Source: Pseudanabaena sp. FACHB-1998 (lineage in GTDB: Bacteria; Cyanobacteriota; Cyanobacteriia; Pseudanabaenales; Pseudanabaenaceae). From it: a DNA stretch of 64,000 nt. This document shows positions 44,036 through 53,524 of the stretch, piece by piece. The notes below the pieces were generated by a model, which ran no database searches, was not told the DNA's origin, and saw only the letters and a list, made by a program, of their open reading frames with translations. Made by a program: the position numbers and the translations under genes. Numbering within the stretch: the first letter of the stretch is position 1; each line of letters starts with the position of its first letter. Location: contig NZ_JACJQA010000046.1 in the NCBI RefSeq assembly GCF_014696355.1, forward strand, positions 62,001 to 126,000. Reading direction: 5' to 3'.

Positions 44036-45961
44036 TTAGCTGAGATAGGTATATCCATTTAAGCAATGCTCATACTTTTGTAAGAATAATCTTGCTTCAT
44101 CAAGGGTAATTTGCTTCTCTTGGAGAGCGCGTTCCGTTTCTTGACGAATATTCTCTAGCATCGCATCGCGATTGTACTGCACATAGGCGAGTACCTCAGT
44201 CATCGAGTCACCCTTGATCACATGCTCAACCTTATAGCCTGTGGGAGTTGCATGGATATGCACAGCATCGGTATCACCAAACAAATTATGTAAATCACCA
44301 AGAATTTCTTGATAAGCTCCACCAAGGAATAGAGCTAAGAAATAAGGTTCTTCCGCAATAAAGGGATGTAATTCGAGAACCGATTTAACATCGCGCAAAT
44401 CGATAAAGCGGTCAATTTTGCCATCACTATCACAGGTTAAATCTGCGATCGTGCCGCGACAGGTGGGTTCCTCATTGAGGCGATGGATGGGCATGATCGG
44501 GAAGAGTTGATCGATCGCCCAACTATCGGGAGCAGACTGAAATACTGAGAAGTTGCAATAATAAGTCAGCGCCATCGCTTTTTCTAGATCTTCGAGATCA
44601 TCGGGGACATAGTTAAGTTTGCGAGTTACCTTGAGAATGCGATCGCAACATTCCCAAAATAGGCGTTCCACTCTAGCGCGTTGTTTCAGGGTGAGATAGC
44701 CAAACGTGAATAAACTAACCGCCTCCTGATTGAACTGAACGGCATCATGATAAATCTCTTGATAGTTGTTCTCATTGATGTTTTCTAAAGCTTCAAAAAG
44801 ATTCCGTACAATTAGATGCTCATCTTCTTTTAATGGTTCAATGGGCTGGTTGGGAGTACCGCTGATGCCCACTACGTCAAAGATTAAGACTGACTGGTGA
44901 GAAGCGATCGCCCGACCACTTTCGCTAGTTAAGGTGGGTACAGGAATTCCCTTTTCGGTACAAGCATCCTTAATCGCCGCGACGATATCGTAGGCATAGT
45001 TCTGCATACTGTAGTTCTTAGATGCATAGAAATTAGTTTTGGAACCGTCGTAATCTACGCCCAAACCACCACCCACATCGAGATGTCCCATGGGTGCGCC
45101 TAGGGTTGCAAGCTGCACATAGATTTGTCCTGCTTCCCGCAAGGCATCTTTGATGGTGCTGATATTACTGATTTGCGAACCAATGTGAAAATGTAGCAGT
45201 TTCAGGGAATCCAGCATATTAGCGGCTTCTAATTGCTCGACAGTTTCGAGAATTTCCCACATACTCAATCCAAACTTTGCTCGTTCGCCTGTCGAATCTT
45301 CCCAATGTCCAACACCTTTGGCACTAAGCTTCGCTCTAACCCCAACCACAGGCGCAATTCCCAACTTTGTTGCCGCCCGAATGATCATCTCCACTTCTTC
45401 CAACTGCTCGATCACAATGATCGTATTTTGTCCCAGTTTCCTTGCCAGCAGGGCTGTTTCAATATACTCAGCATCTTTGTAACCATTACAAATCAGCAGT
45501 GAACCGGGAGTGCGTAAGGTGGCAAGGGCAATTAATAATTCGGGTTTAGAACCTGCTTCTAGCCCAAACTGAAAGGGTTTCCCATACTTGGCTATTTCCT
45601 CCACCAATTGACGTTGCTGATTGACTTTGACAGGAAAAACGCCACGATAAACGCCATTGTAGTTATAACGGGCGATCGCCTTAGCAAAGGTGGAGTTAAG
45701 CCGTTCAATGCGATCGGCGAGGATATCGGAAAATCTAACTAAGATCGGCGATCGCAATCCTCTTTGTTTGAGATCATTCACCAGTTCAAACAGGTCAATA
45801 CAGCCCCCGCGATCACCTTTGGGGGAGACAGTTACGTGACCAGCCTCGTTAATACTAAAATAAGGTTCACCCCAGCCATTGATGCGATAAAGGGTCTCAC
45901 TATCTTGAATTGTCCACTTTTTCGTATCGGCAACGACAGGTAACTGAATCTCTTGCAACAT
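44036..45961 (-). CDS. speA: Biosynthetic arginine decarboxylase
   Basis: This 641-residue fold-III PLP enzyme decarboxylates arginine to agmatine for polyamine synthesis. PLP lysine K112 is in YRGVFPVKVNQQ; further motifs are HFHIGSQIS, LDVGGGLGVDY and SESGRAIASHQS. The C-terminal helical domain typical of SpeA follows. Length matches the family. It begins at ATG 45961. Agmatine and putrescine genes are not nearby. Confidence 0.96.
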   Translation of the reverse strand: MLQEIQLPVVADTKKWTIQDSETLYRINGWGEPYFSINEAGHVTVSPKGDRGGCIDLFELVNDLKQRGLRSPILVRFSDILADRIERLNSTFAKAIARYNYNGVYRGVFPVKVNQQRQLVEEIAKYGKPFQFGLEAGSKPELLIALATLRTPGSLLICNGYKDAEYIETALLARKLGQNTIIVIEQLEEVEMIIRAATKLGIAPVVGVRAKLSAKGVGHWEDSTGERAKFGLSMWEILETVEQLEAANMLDSLKLLHFHIGSQISNISTIKDALREAGQIYVQLATLGAPMGHLDVGGGLGVDYDGSKTNFYASKNYSMQNYAYDIVAAIKDACTEKGIPVPTLTSESGRAIASHQSVLIFDVVGISGTPNQPIEPLKEDEHLIVRNLFEALENINENNYQEIYHDAVQFNQEAVSLFTFGYLTLKQRARVERLFWECCDRILKVTRKLNYVPDDLEDLEKAMALTYYCNFSVFQSAPDSWAIDQLFPIMPIHRLNEEPTCRGTIADLTCDSDGKIDRFIDLRDVKSVLELHPFIAEEPYFLALFLGGAYQEILGDLHNLFGDTDAVHIHATPTGYKVEHVIKGDSMTEVLAYVQYNRDAMLENIRQETERALQEKQITLDEARLFLQKYEHCLNGYTYLS

Positions 45962-46120
45962 TGTTAATAAACCCTACAAACCTTGATCTACATGCTGGAA
46001 TAGGCGGCGCTTTAAGCTGACCGTATCAACTTTAGCACTATCAACTAAATCTAGGTGCTAAGCCCGTAATTCGTCTAGATCTTTTTGAACAAGCCAAAAA
46101 TAAAGCCACCGACCTAAGCC

Positions 46121-46663
46121 TTAGTATCTGTCATATACAGATTTACAAGACCAAAAGTAACCTGCTCCCACTTCTAAAACTTTGTCATTGGGCATAAATA
46201 AGTCCCAATAGGATAAATCTAAATCTTCTAAATCTGGTTGCAAAATCAATTCATAATCTTCTTCAAATAATAATTGCAACTCTAAATTCTCTGGATTAAC
46301 TTCAAATTTAAGAATTTTCTTGTTCTCTAAACTTTCTCTAGTAAGTTGTTTAGCGTTCTTGATTTCGTCATCAGTCTCAGGTTCTTCAGACTTAAGCAAA
46401 AGTTGCCCTGATTTTTTTAATAGCCAAGGCGTTGCCCTGGCTCCAAACTGCCAGCTTCCTTTTTGTAAATTTCTTAACTTAGGATGGTCACAGATTGACA
46501 TTTCTCCAAAATCAAGATGTAGTTCATCTCCATAACTAAAGCGAACTTGATGGCAAATCTCTCCAATTAATTGCTCAGTTAAAATATTTATAACATTTAC
46601 AATTTCTTGAGATACTTGGATATTTGGGTTGGTTGTATCAGATATTTTTGTAGAAATGATCAT
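46121..46663 (-). CDS. Hypothetical protein, second gene of an overlapping pair
   Basis: This 180-residue acidic protein is of no family I recognise. Segments include VRFSYGDELHLDFGEMSI, GSWQFGARATPWLL and a long charged helix (ESLENKKILKFEVNPENLELQL). It has no membrane segment. Its ATG overlaps the stop codon of the upstream 67-residue gene by four bases (ATGA), so the two are translationally coupled. A small basic partner followed by a larger acidic one resembles toxin-immunity or TA arrangements, but nothing proves it. Confidence 0.65.
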   Translation of the reverse strand: MIISTKISDTTNPNIQVSQEIVNVINILTEQLIGEICHQVRFSYGDELHLDFGEMSICDHPKLRNLQKGSWQFGARATPWLLKKSGQLLLKSEEPETDDEIKNAKQLTRESLENKKILKFEVNPENLELQLLFEEDYELILQPDLEDLDLSYWDLFMPNDKVLEVGAGYFWSCKSVYDRY

Positions 46664-46863
46664 GGTTTTATTTCTCTTAAAAACTCTTTTGCCTTTTGAC
46701 GAAGTTCTGCATAAGTAAAGTCACCCTTGTCATTTAAACTACCGCGATGACCATCTGCTTTTTCCTGCTCAATAAAATCTCCAAAATCTTCTCGGAGTCG
46801 TTTGTCCATCTTAAACTCTCTAGCGATCGCCTCAATTTGTTGAATATCACGTTTTCTTCCCAT
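46660..46863 (-). CDS. Small basic protein, first gene of an overlapping pair
   Basis: This 67-residue helical protein has the features IEAIAREFKMDKRLREDFGDFIEQEKADGH and GDFTYAELRQKAKEFL (read as separate helices). This pattern recalls C-terminal segments of some polymorphic-toxin-type proteins, from memory only. It overlaps the next gene by 4 bp. A full-length toxin delivery gene is not present; upstream is a divergent AAA ATPase gene. Confidence 0.6.
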   Translation of the reverse strand: MGRKRDIQQIEAIAREFKMDKRLREDFGDFIEQEKADGHRGSLNDKGDFTYAELRQKAKEFLREIKP

Positions 46864-46973
46864 TAGTTACAATCACAATCTGTGAAAACCTATGCTGTTG
46901 CCACTATTGCTATAGTTTCCTGTAGATTATAGGCTGTAGATATTCTAGCGTTTTACTCACGGCTTGCTGATCT

Positions 46974-48470
46974 ATGAATTTTGAAGCTGACTTAAATCTG
47001 ACCCTCCGCGCCCGTTATCCCTTGATTTATATACCTTCAGCCGAAGAGGAACGGGTCGAAGCCGTGATTACCAATGTGGCAAAATCCCTTGGTCGTAGCG
47101 TATTTGTTTGGGATTTTGTTGATGGCTATCAGTCTAATCCGACTGATGCGGGGGCTGGTAAACGCAATCCCCTCCAAGCTTTGGAATTTGTGGATAAAAT
47201 CCCCAAAGGTGCGGTGTTTGTGTTGCGAGATTTCGATCGCTTTCTCGATGATGTAGCGATCGCCCGTAAGCTGAAAAATCTTGCCCGCAAGCTCAAAAGT
47301 GAAGCCCAGAATATCATTGTGCTTGCCTCACAAATTAATATCCCTGACAGCCTCAGTGAATTTTTCTCAATTCTCGAATTTCCGCTTCCCAATCCTAGCG
47401 AACTGAAAATAGAAATTGAACAAATCGCCAATTCGACAAACTCAGCTAATGATCTGCAATTAAACAAACAGGCGATCGATGATTTAGTCCGTGCTAGTCA
47501 AGGTTTATCTCTAGAGCGCATCAGGCGAGTATTAGCCAAAGCGATCGCTGAAAACAACTGCTTGCGTCCCGAAGATGTAGAACTAATTCTCGAAGAAAAG
47601 CGCCAAAGTATTCGCCAAACACAGATCTTAGAATTCTATCCATCGACTACGGAAATTAGTGATATTGGTGGTTTGGATAATCTCAAAGAATGGTTGTTAA
47701 GGCGAGGGGGAGCCTTTAGCGATCGCGCCCGTAAGTATGGCTTACCACATCCCAGAGGATTGCTCTTGGCAGGAATTCAAGGCACTGGCAAATCCCTCAC
47801 CGCGAAGGCAATTTCTCACCATTGGCATTTGCCCCTATTGCGCCTCGATGTTGGTCGTCTGTTTGCGGGACTAGTTGGTGAGAGTGAGTCTCGCACAAGG
47901 CAAATGATTCAGCTAGCAGAAGCACTCTCTCCCTGCGTATTGTGGATTGATGAAATAGATAAGGCTTTCTCAGGTGTTGAAGGTCGTGGTGATTCAGGAA
48001 CGACGAATCGTGTTTTTGGAACTTTTCTAACATGGATGGCAGAAAAGACTTCGCCTGTATTTGTGGTGGCAACTGCGAATAATATCCGTGCTTTGCCTCC
48101 TGAACTCTTACGAAAGGGCAGATTCGATGAGGTATTCTTCGTGGGTTTGCCTAACCAAGAGGAGCGATCGCAAATTTTTGCAGTGCATTTGAGCAAGTAC
48201 CGTCCCCACAATACTCGCGCCTACGATATTGATCGCCTCGCCTATGAAACACCAGATTTTTCAGGTGCAGAAATTGAACAGGGCATCATCGAAGCCATGC
48301 ATATCGGCTTCAGTCAAAATCGTGATTTTACCACCGATGATATTCTCGAAGCCGCTAGCCAAATCGTGCCGCTAGCCCAAACGGCTCAACATGAAATTCA
48401 AGTTTTGCAAGAATGGGCTGCCTCTGGTAAGGCAAGATTGGCTTCGCGGCAGAACGTATTCAACAAATAG
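46974..48470 (+). CDS. ycf46: Ycf46-type AAA ATPase
   Basis: This 498-residue protein has a degenerate N-terminal AAA-like half (about 1-225; Walker-A-less, with FVLRDFDRFLDD) and a C-terminal active AAA domain: Walker A GIQGTGKS near residue 268, Walker B CVLWIDEIDKAF, arginine finger and sensor RKGRFDEVFFVGLP. This layout matches plastid-encoded Ycf46, needed in cyanobacteria for photosynthetic performance and inorganic carbon use under some conditions. Start ATG 46974, divergent from the orphan pair. Confidence 0.92.
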   Translation: MNFEADLNLTLRARYPLIYIPSAEEERVEAVITNVAKSLGRSVFVWDFVDGYQSNPTDAGAGKRNPLQALEFVDKIPKGAVFVLRDFDRFLDDVAIARKLKNLARKLKSEAQNIIVLASQINIPDSLSEFFSILEFPLPNPSELKIEIEQIANSTNSANDLQLNKQAIDDLVRASQGLSLERIRRVLAKAIAENNCLRPEDVELILEEKRQSIRQTQILEFYPSTTEISDIGGLDNLKEWLLRRGGAFSDRARKYGLPHPRGLLLAGIQGTGKSLTAKAISHHWHLPLLRLDVGRLFAGLVGESESRTRQMIQLAEALSPCVLWIDEIDKAFSGVEGRGDSGTTNRVFGTFLTWMAEKTSPVFVVATANNIRALPPELLRKGRFDEVFFVGLPNQEERSQIFAVHLSKYRPHNTRAYDIDRLAYETPDFSGAEIEQGIIEAMHIGFSQNRDFTTDDILEAASQIVPLAQTAQHEIQVLQEWAASGKARLASRQNVFNK

Positions 48471-48489
48471 ACTGTGTTACTGCGATTAA

Positions 48490-48666
48490 TCAAGGTTTGG
48501 CTATATCGCGTAGAAATTTTTGCATTCCTTTACCGAACTCAGGACTTTCAATCATTTCTGAGATAGTGTGATGCCCAAAACCAGAAATCAAAAGTATTTG
48601 TTTGGGGTTTAGCAAAAGACTACCTAAAATAAATAGCCCCATTTTGAAAAGATGGTATTTGCTCAT
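48490..48666 (-). CDS. Possible small membrane peptide, 58 residues
   Basis: From ATG 48666 to TGA 48490-48492. A basic start (MSKYHLFKM) is followed by a hydrophobic stretch (GLFILGSLLLN, then QILLISGF) and a charged amphipathic C-terminus. It has weak TTAGG-like ribosome-binding sequence and no known family. It may be a real short protein or a decayed gene fragment. Confidence 0.3.
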   Translation of the reverse strand: MSKYHLFKMGLFILGSLLLNPKQILLISGFGHHTISEMIESPEFGKGMQKFLRDIAKP

Positions 48667-48691
48667 AAGACCTAAAATTATTGCTCAATTA

Positions 48692-48790
48692 CTAACTAGC
48701 GGGGCATAATTAAAAATCCAGAAACAAAAACTGTGGCGCACGCGTAGCGTGCGTCACAGTTTTTGGGGTTTTGGTTTGTGCTGGCTAACT
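48692..48790. repeat. MITE-like element, family B, copy 3
   Basis: Left end AACTAGCGGGGCATAATTAA, centre AAAAACTGTGGCGCACGC with its complement, right end GGCTAACT. It lies between Ycf46 and dnaK (convergent). Confidence 0.7.
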
Positions 48791-48832
48791 CTTGCTTTGC
48801 TATAGATTCCATAAGCGCCCCTTATTTGGATA

Positions 48833-50800
48833 TTACATCCAATCATCATCATCATCGTAGGACACTCGCGTATTGGGGCGGCGGCGATCGTCTTCATCCT
48901 TTCCACGCTTATTGCGGCTAGCAAAACTGCCAATACTTTCGAGAAGGCCGCCAAAGAGATCATCATCTTCATCTTCGTAGTATTCATCCTCAGCGTAGAG
49001 TTCAGTAGACAAAGCATAGAGAGCTTCTTGCAATTCCACTTGGGCGCGATCAATCAGCGCATCATCTTCTTTAGAAATTGCCTCCCTTAGCTTTTTAATG
49101 GAACTTTCGATTTGTTTGCGACGCTCGTAACTGAGTTTGTAGCCATAGTTGAGAGCTAGATCCTTCAGTTGCCGCTCGGCTCCTACGGCGAGATTATCAG
49201 CACGATTTAATTTTTCGATACGTTCCCGTTTTGCCCGATCGCGATCGGCAAACTTCTCCGCTTCCGATACCATCCGCTCGACTTCTTTTTCATCTAGAGT
49301 AGAAGCTCCTCGAATGGTGACCCGACGCTCCACACCAGTACGGCGATCGCTTGCTGTAACGGACAAAATCCCATCGGTATTCAAATCGAAGGTGACATCA
49401 ACTTGAGCAACTCCCCTTGGCTGTGGATCGAGTCCGCTTAGTTTAAAGCGTCCTAGCGATTTGTTATATTCAGCCAGATCTCTTTCGCCTTGGATCACAT
49501 GGATTTCTACGGAAGTTTGATTGTCTTCCGCTGTGGTGAAAAGTTCCATTTTGCGGCAGGGAATGGTCGTGTTTCGAGGAATTAAGCGTTTGACTACGCC
49601 GCCCGAAGTTTCGACACCTAAGGATAAAGGAGTGACATCCAGCAATAAAACATCTTTGATTTCGCCAGACAAAATAGCGGCTTGGATCACTGCACCGATC
49701 GCCACAACTTCATCGGGATTAACACTTTGGCTAGGCGGCTTACCGATCGCCCGTTCCACCATTTCTTGCACCGCAGGAATACGGGTCGAGCCGCCCACTA
49801 AAACCACTTCATCAATTTGGCGAGGATTAATTTGGGCATCCCGCAACACCCGATCAAGGGGGATTTGCAAACGCTCCAACAAATCTGTACTGAGTCGCTC
49901 AAACTGCGATCGCTTTAAGCTCGTTTCTAAATGCAGGGGACCATCGGCAGTAGCGGTAATAAAAGGTAAGTTAATTTCGGTTACACCCACCGTTGACAAC
50001 TCGATTTTGGCTTTTTCCGCAGCTTCCGTGAGTCTTTGGAGTGCTTGACGCTCTTTGCGGAGATCCACTCCATCGGATTTCAGAAATTCTTCGGCTAAGT
50101 AATTCACAATTTGGCGATCGAAATCGTCGCCGCCCAATTGAGTATCGCCAGTAGTTGCCTTGACCTCAAATAAGCCATCACTAACTTCAAGTACGGAAAC
50201 GTCAAACGTGCCGCCGCCGAGGTCAAATACTAAAATTTTCTTGTTAGATTTTTTATCCAAGCCATAGGCTAAGGAAGCTGCCGTCGGTTCATTTAAAATC
50301 CGCTTCACCTCAATTCCTGCGATGCGTCCTGCATCCTTGGTGGCTTGGCGCTGCGAATCATTAAAGTAGGCAGGAACGGTAATTACCGCCCCTGTGACTG
50401 GTTCGCCTAAATAGCGGCTTGCCTCATCCACCAGCTTACGGATCACCATTGCCGAAATTTCTTCAGGCGCAAAGTCCTTTTCCAGACGCGGACTGCGTAA
50501 CTTGATATTACCCTGCTCATCACGACGGACTGTGTAAGGCACTTTTTTGATGTCAGCCGATAGCTCTTGATGCTTGCGTCCGATAAATCTTTTGACAGAA
50601 TAAAAAGTATTGTCTGGATTTAGCACTGCCTGACGACGTGCCATCTGTCCGACTAGCCTCTCACCATCTTTGGTAAAACTAACGACGGAGGGGGTGGTGC
50701 GGCTACCTTCTGAGTTCGCAATTACTATGGGTTTGCCACCTTCCATAACGGCTACCACAGAGTTTGTCGTACCCAAGTCAATACCTACAATTTTGCCCAT
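48833..50800 (-). CDS. dnaK: Hsp70 chaperone DnaK (paralogue with acidic tail)
   Basis: This 655-residue Hsp70 has a complete ATPase domain ([64 protein letters not shown]) and a substrate-binding domain. The C-terminus is not the usual Gly/Ala-rich tail: it has an acidic stretch ([14 protein letters not shown]), then a basic one ([16 protein letters not shown]), and ends DDDDDWM. Start ATG 50800 ([10 protein letters not shown]) is preferred over one 30 bp upstream. It lies 254 bp downstream of ftn2 on the same strand. Cyanobacteria carry several DnaK paralogues, and this one is a specialised type. Confidence 0.93.
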   Translation of the reverse strand: MGKIVGIDLGTTNSVVAVMEGGKPIVIANSEGSRTTPSVVSFTKDGERLVGQMARRQAVLNPDNTFYSVKRFIGRKHQELSADIKKVPYTVRRDEQGNIKLRSPRLEKDFAPEEISAMVIRKLVDEASRYLGEPVTGAVITVPAYFNDSQRQATKDAGRIAGIEVKRILNEPTAASLAYGLDKKSNKKILVFDLGGGTFDVSVLEVSDGLFEVKATTGDTQLGGDDFDRQIVNYLAEEFLKSDGVDLRKERQALQRLTEAAEKAKIELSTVGVTEINLPFITATADGPLHLETSLKRSQFERLSTDLLERLQIPLDRVLRDAQINPRQIDEVVLVGGSTRIPAVQEMVERAIGKPPSQSVNPDEVVAIGAVIQAAILSGEIKDVLLLDVTPLSLGVETSGGVVKRLIPRNTTIPCRKMELFTTAEDNQTSVEIHVIQGERDLAEYNKSLGRFKLSGLDPQPRGVAQVDVTFDLNTDGILSVTASDRRTGVERRVTIRGASTLDEKEVERMVSEAEKFADRDRAKRERIEKLNRADNLAVGAERQLKDLALNYGYKLSYERRKQIESSIKKLREAISKEDDALIDRAQVELQEALYALSTELYAEDEYYEDEDDDLFGGLLESIGSFASRNKRGKDEDDRRRPNTRVSYDDDDDWM

Positions 50801-50970
50801 GCTTGACGTATATCCCTCTTCACTTCCCAAGACTGTCTATTAACAGCTTAACAATTTTTAATTTTGGCTTATTTTAGCTTGCCTTAATTGATTAATATCC
50901 TAACTTTACAGCGCTTTGCGCTGAAGTAAAAATCAATATGGCTGTAGGCAATCCACTCAGGACATACAGC

Positions 50971-51013
50971 CCAGTAAAGAATTACGTCACTTTGCGCCGC
51001 AACTCTTTACTGG
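50971..51013. repeat. Degenerate palindrome between ftn2 and dnaK
   Basis: CCAGTAAAGA pairs with TCTTTACTGG, and a half family-A core (TTTGCGCCGCAAC) lies in the loop. It has the appearance of a decayed family-A copy. Confidence 0.5.
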
Positions 51014-51054
51014 ATTTTATTTTTTCCCAGCCTTATTGACTATAGCTATATTAA

Positions 51055-53232
51055 TTAAAAAACCAGCATCTCGCGGATTAGCCATTTGTTGTCTTTGCGT
51101 ACCAAATCATACTCCACTGTGTAGCTAGCATCTTTTTTAGACGCACTGCTATCAAGCTCACCATTACTAAAGTAATTGCGAGACTCAGAAATTTTTGCGA
51201 CTACTTTGGCTTTGCTGTCACCGTCGGGGGTTACTTTATCCACTTCGGTCGATTTGACTTCATATTGCAAATAAGAATTACTGGACTTTAATTCCTTAGC
51301 ACGACCTTTCCAATCACTGAGGGCTGGATCGGTCAGAATTTCCTCTAATAACTTTTCTTCGTAATCTTTGCCAAGAGCTTTAGTTTTAGTAGCTTGCCAT
51401 GTTTCGATTACTTTCGTTGCGGACTCTTTATCTAGGGGACCTGGTTGAGCCACGGCTATGACATTATTGGTCTTCGTGGCTTCTAAAATGCTATTGATTG
51501 GCTTTTCCAAAGTTACGGGAACTTCGTTACGGGGGCTGCTGGTCAAAGAGCGCACTGCCCAGACAACTAACCAAATTGAACCGCCAATAAGGGCGATCGC
51601 TAAGGCAATAACGATCGCTAAACGTCCTAAATTAAATTTGCGCTTAGGTGGGGCCGCGTGACCGCTGGAATTACCAGAGTGAGAGGCTGGTCGCTTAATT
51701 TCTTTGACTGCTTCGTTAAAGGGCTTCCCTGAACTGGCGGGTGTGGGCACATTATTGAGGCGGCGTGATTTCGGTAGATCCTTAGCTACATTGCCAACAT
51801 TGGGATTATAGCCATTGGAGGAGCTAGAGGTAGGTCGATCCAGCACGGGCGTAGCTGATCGCTGAAAGCGGTTGGGAGGTTCGGGCGTATAGGTGGAAAG
51901 GCGAGGTTCGGGAGTGGTTTCTAGCTCTTTTCTAGAAATATCTTCGATCGCGGGACTGGAGGTTAAGCGATCGCCACCCACGGGGGAAGTCCAATCTGAG
52001 GACATTGCGCCCGTATTGGGCAATTCTTCGAGGTAAGCTTGCACCTGTTCATCGGCGAAATAGTCTTTTAGCGATACGACTTGACTCATGAGATCGCGGA
52101 AATGAGGATAAACTTCTTCCTGTAACCAGCGTTCGCTGTAAAGACATAGACCAGGCAAGAGATCGGGCGCACCTTCAGAATTTTGGCGAATAAAGGCGAT
52201 TTGATCGGCTTCAGCGCTATTTTCGATCGCTGCGCTTGCTTCCTCAGTTTGACCGAGCAGCAAGGCACATACGGCTTTTTCTAAATAAATATCTTGTTTG
52301 GCGCTGAGCTTAACTAGCAATCCCTTAGCACGACGGATCAGCGCAGGTTGACGTTGCGAAAACCCACGAGCAATTAGCGCATAAACGGCTAAATAAGTTG
52401 CCACCGAAGAAGGACGACGCGCCTCTTCCTCAAATAGGGTTTGCTGCTCGATCGCCGTCATGTAGCTGCGTAATTGTTGGATAAACCGCAGAAAATCATC
52501 TATTCCTAAGCTGGAATAGTCGTTACCTGAGCCATCAATTCCCCGACGAGCTTCTAACATTTCTTGCAAGAGCGCCATGCCCTTGCGATGTTCGTTGGTG
52601 TGATTGTCAGGAGATGCTAATAACTCAAGAATGCGATAGGGGCGCAAGCGAAATAAATCCGCTTGAATTTCGCTACGAATGCTTAGAAATAAGCCTTCGC
52701 GTAAAAGTAAATCTTGAGCCGATTCTAGGGAAGATGCAGCCGACTCATATTGCCCCTGTTTCCAATATTCGCGACCAAGATCGAGAAAAGATAAAGAAAC
52801 TGAGAGCAGTAAATCGGGATCGTGAGGCGAGATCCTTGATGACTGATAATCTGTTTCTTCGGGGTCATAGTAGGGCTTGGCAAGGGATAGGACTTTCGCG
52901 GATTCCCCTAGCTCATACAAAATTAATAGTAGTCCTGCGAAGTCTTTTTCGTCGGCTTCAATTTGGGGGGGTAGGGTGGTGATGGGGCGCTCATTAGAGC
53001 GATCGCTGGGTGGGGCTTCGGGACTTGTTAAGTTAGGAGGCTCAATACGATCGTGATCGAGTAATAGCTCATAGGCTTTATCAATAATGCGCTTGCGGGA
53101 GGCGATCGCAGCATCAGAATATTCTCGCCTTGGCATAGAGAGCAGGCGATCGCGATGGGCTTGATGGATTTTATCTAGCCCTGACAGATGTGTTAAACCA
53201 AGAATGCGGTAACAGTCTAGGGGAACTCTCAC
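51055..53232 (-). CDS. ftn2: Cell-division protein Ftn2/ZipN (ARC6 homologue)
   Basis: This 725-residue protein has an N-terminal J-like domain (about 1-65, DCYRILGLTHLSGLDKIHQAHRDRLLS), a long helical TPR-like region (about 90-400), a Pro/Ser-rich linker (about 400-530), one transmembrane helix (about 540-562, FNLGRLAIVIALAIALIGGSIWLVV being the region) and a C-terminal IMS/DUF4101 domain (about 610-725). ARC6/Ftn2 tethers FtsZ to the membrane during division. It starts at GTG/ATG 53232. Confidence 0.92.
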   Translation of the reverse strand: MRVPLDCYRILGLTHLSGLDKIHQAHRDRLLSMPRREYSDAAIASRKRIIDKAYELLLDHDRIEPPNLTSPEAPPSDRSNERPITTLPPQIEADEKDFAGLLLILYELGESAKVLSLAKPYYDPEETDYQSSRISPHDPDLLLSVSLSFLDLGREYWKQGQYESAASSLESAQDLLLREGLFLSIRSEIQADLFRLRPYRILELLASPDNHTNEHRKGMALLQEMLEARRGIDGSGNDYSSLGIDDFLRFIQQLRSYMTAIEQQTLFEEEARRPSSVATYLAVYALIARGFSQRQPALIRRAKGLLVKLSAKQDIYLEKAVCALLLGQTEEASAAIENSAEADQIAFIRQNSEGAPDLLPGLCLYSERWLQEEVYPHFRDLMSQVVSLKDYFADEQVQAYLEELPNTGAMSSDWTSPVGGDRLTSSPAIEDISRKELETTPEPRLSTYTPEPPNRFQRSATPVLDRPTSSSSNGYNPNVGNVAKDLPKSRRLNNVPTPASSGKPFNEAVKEIKRPASHSGNSSGHAAPPKRKFNLGRLAIVIALAIALIGGSIWLVVWAVRSLTSSPRNEVPVTLEKPINSILEATKTNNVIAVAQPGPLDKESATKVIETWQATKTKALGKDYEEKLLEEILTDPALSDWKGRAKELKSSNSYLQYEVKSTEVDKVTPDGDSKAKVVAKISESRNYFSNGELDSSASKKDASYTVEYDLVRKDNKWLIREMLVF

Positions 53233-53418
53233 TTTGCTTTTCTACCCAAAACTTCAATTGGAAATGCCGATCTGAACGCCGATAATGCCAACCTGTTTGC
53301 CTCTCAAAAAAAGATGCTCCGTACCGAACATACTAGTATCTTGAGTTGTATGTACTCATTTTTTGACTACATAGAACGCCCGAATTATACACTAAGATAA
53401 TTAACTTGGTGAAATATA

Positions 53419-53511
53419 AGTAGCTGGGCATAATTAAAAACCCAGAATCAAAACCTGTGGCGCACGCGCAGCGTGCGCCACAGGTTTTATATTTAATTTC
53501 GCTTAGCTACT
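53419..53511. repeat. MITE-like element, family B, copy 4 (most complete)
   Basis: A 93-bp element. Inverted ends AGTAGCTGGGCATAATTAA and TTAATTTCGCTTAGCTACT are flanked by a further complementary AAATATAA/TTATATTT. The centre is an almost perfect palindrome, AAAACCTGTGGCGCACGCGC with its complement. It lies between the TetR-fusion gene and ftn2. Confidence 0.8.
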
Positions 53512-53524
53512 TATATTTTGACAT

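Larger units (their letters stand above)
48471..48832. other. Intergenic region with a small ORF and a repeat
   Basis: 362 bp between convergent genes. It contains a possible 58-residue minus-strand ORF (48490-48666) and a family-B element (48692-48790). Confidence 0.6.

Noticed and set aside
49521-50048. 175-residue ORF antisense to dnaK
   Set aside because: Low-complexity Ser/Thr/Lys-rich product opposite a highly conserved Hsp70 region; a shadow ORF.
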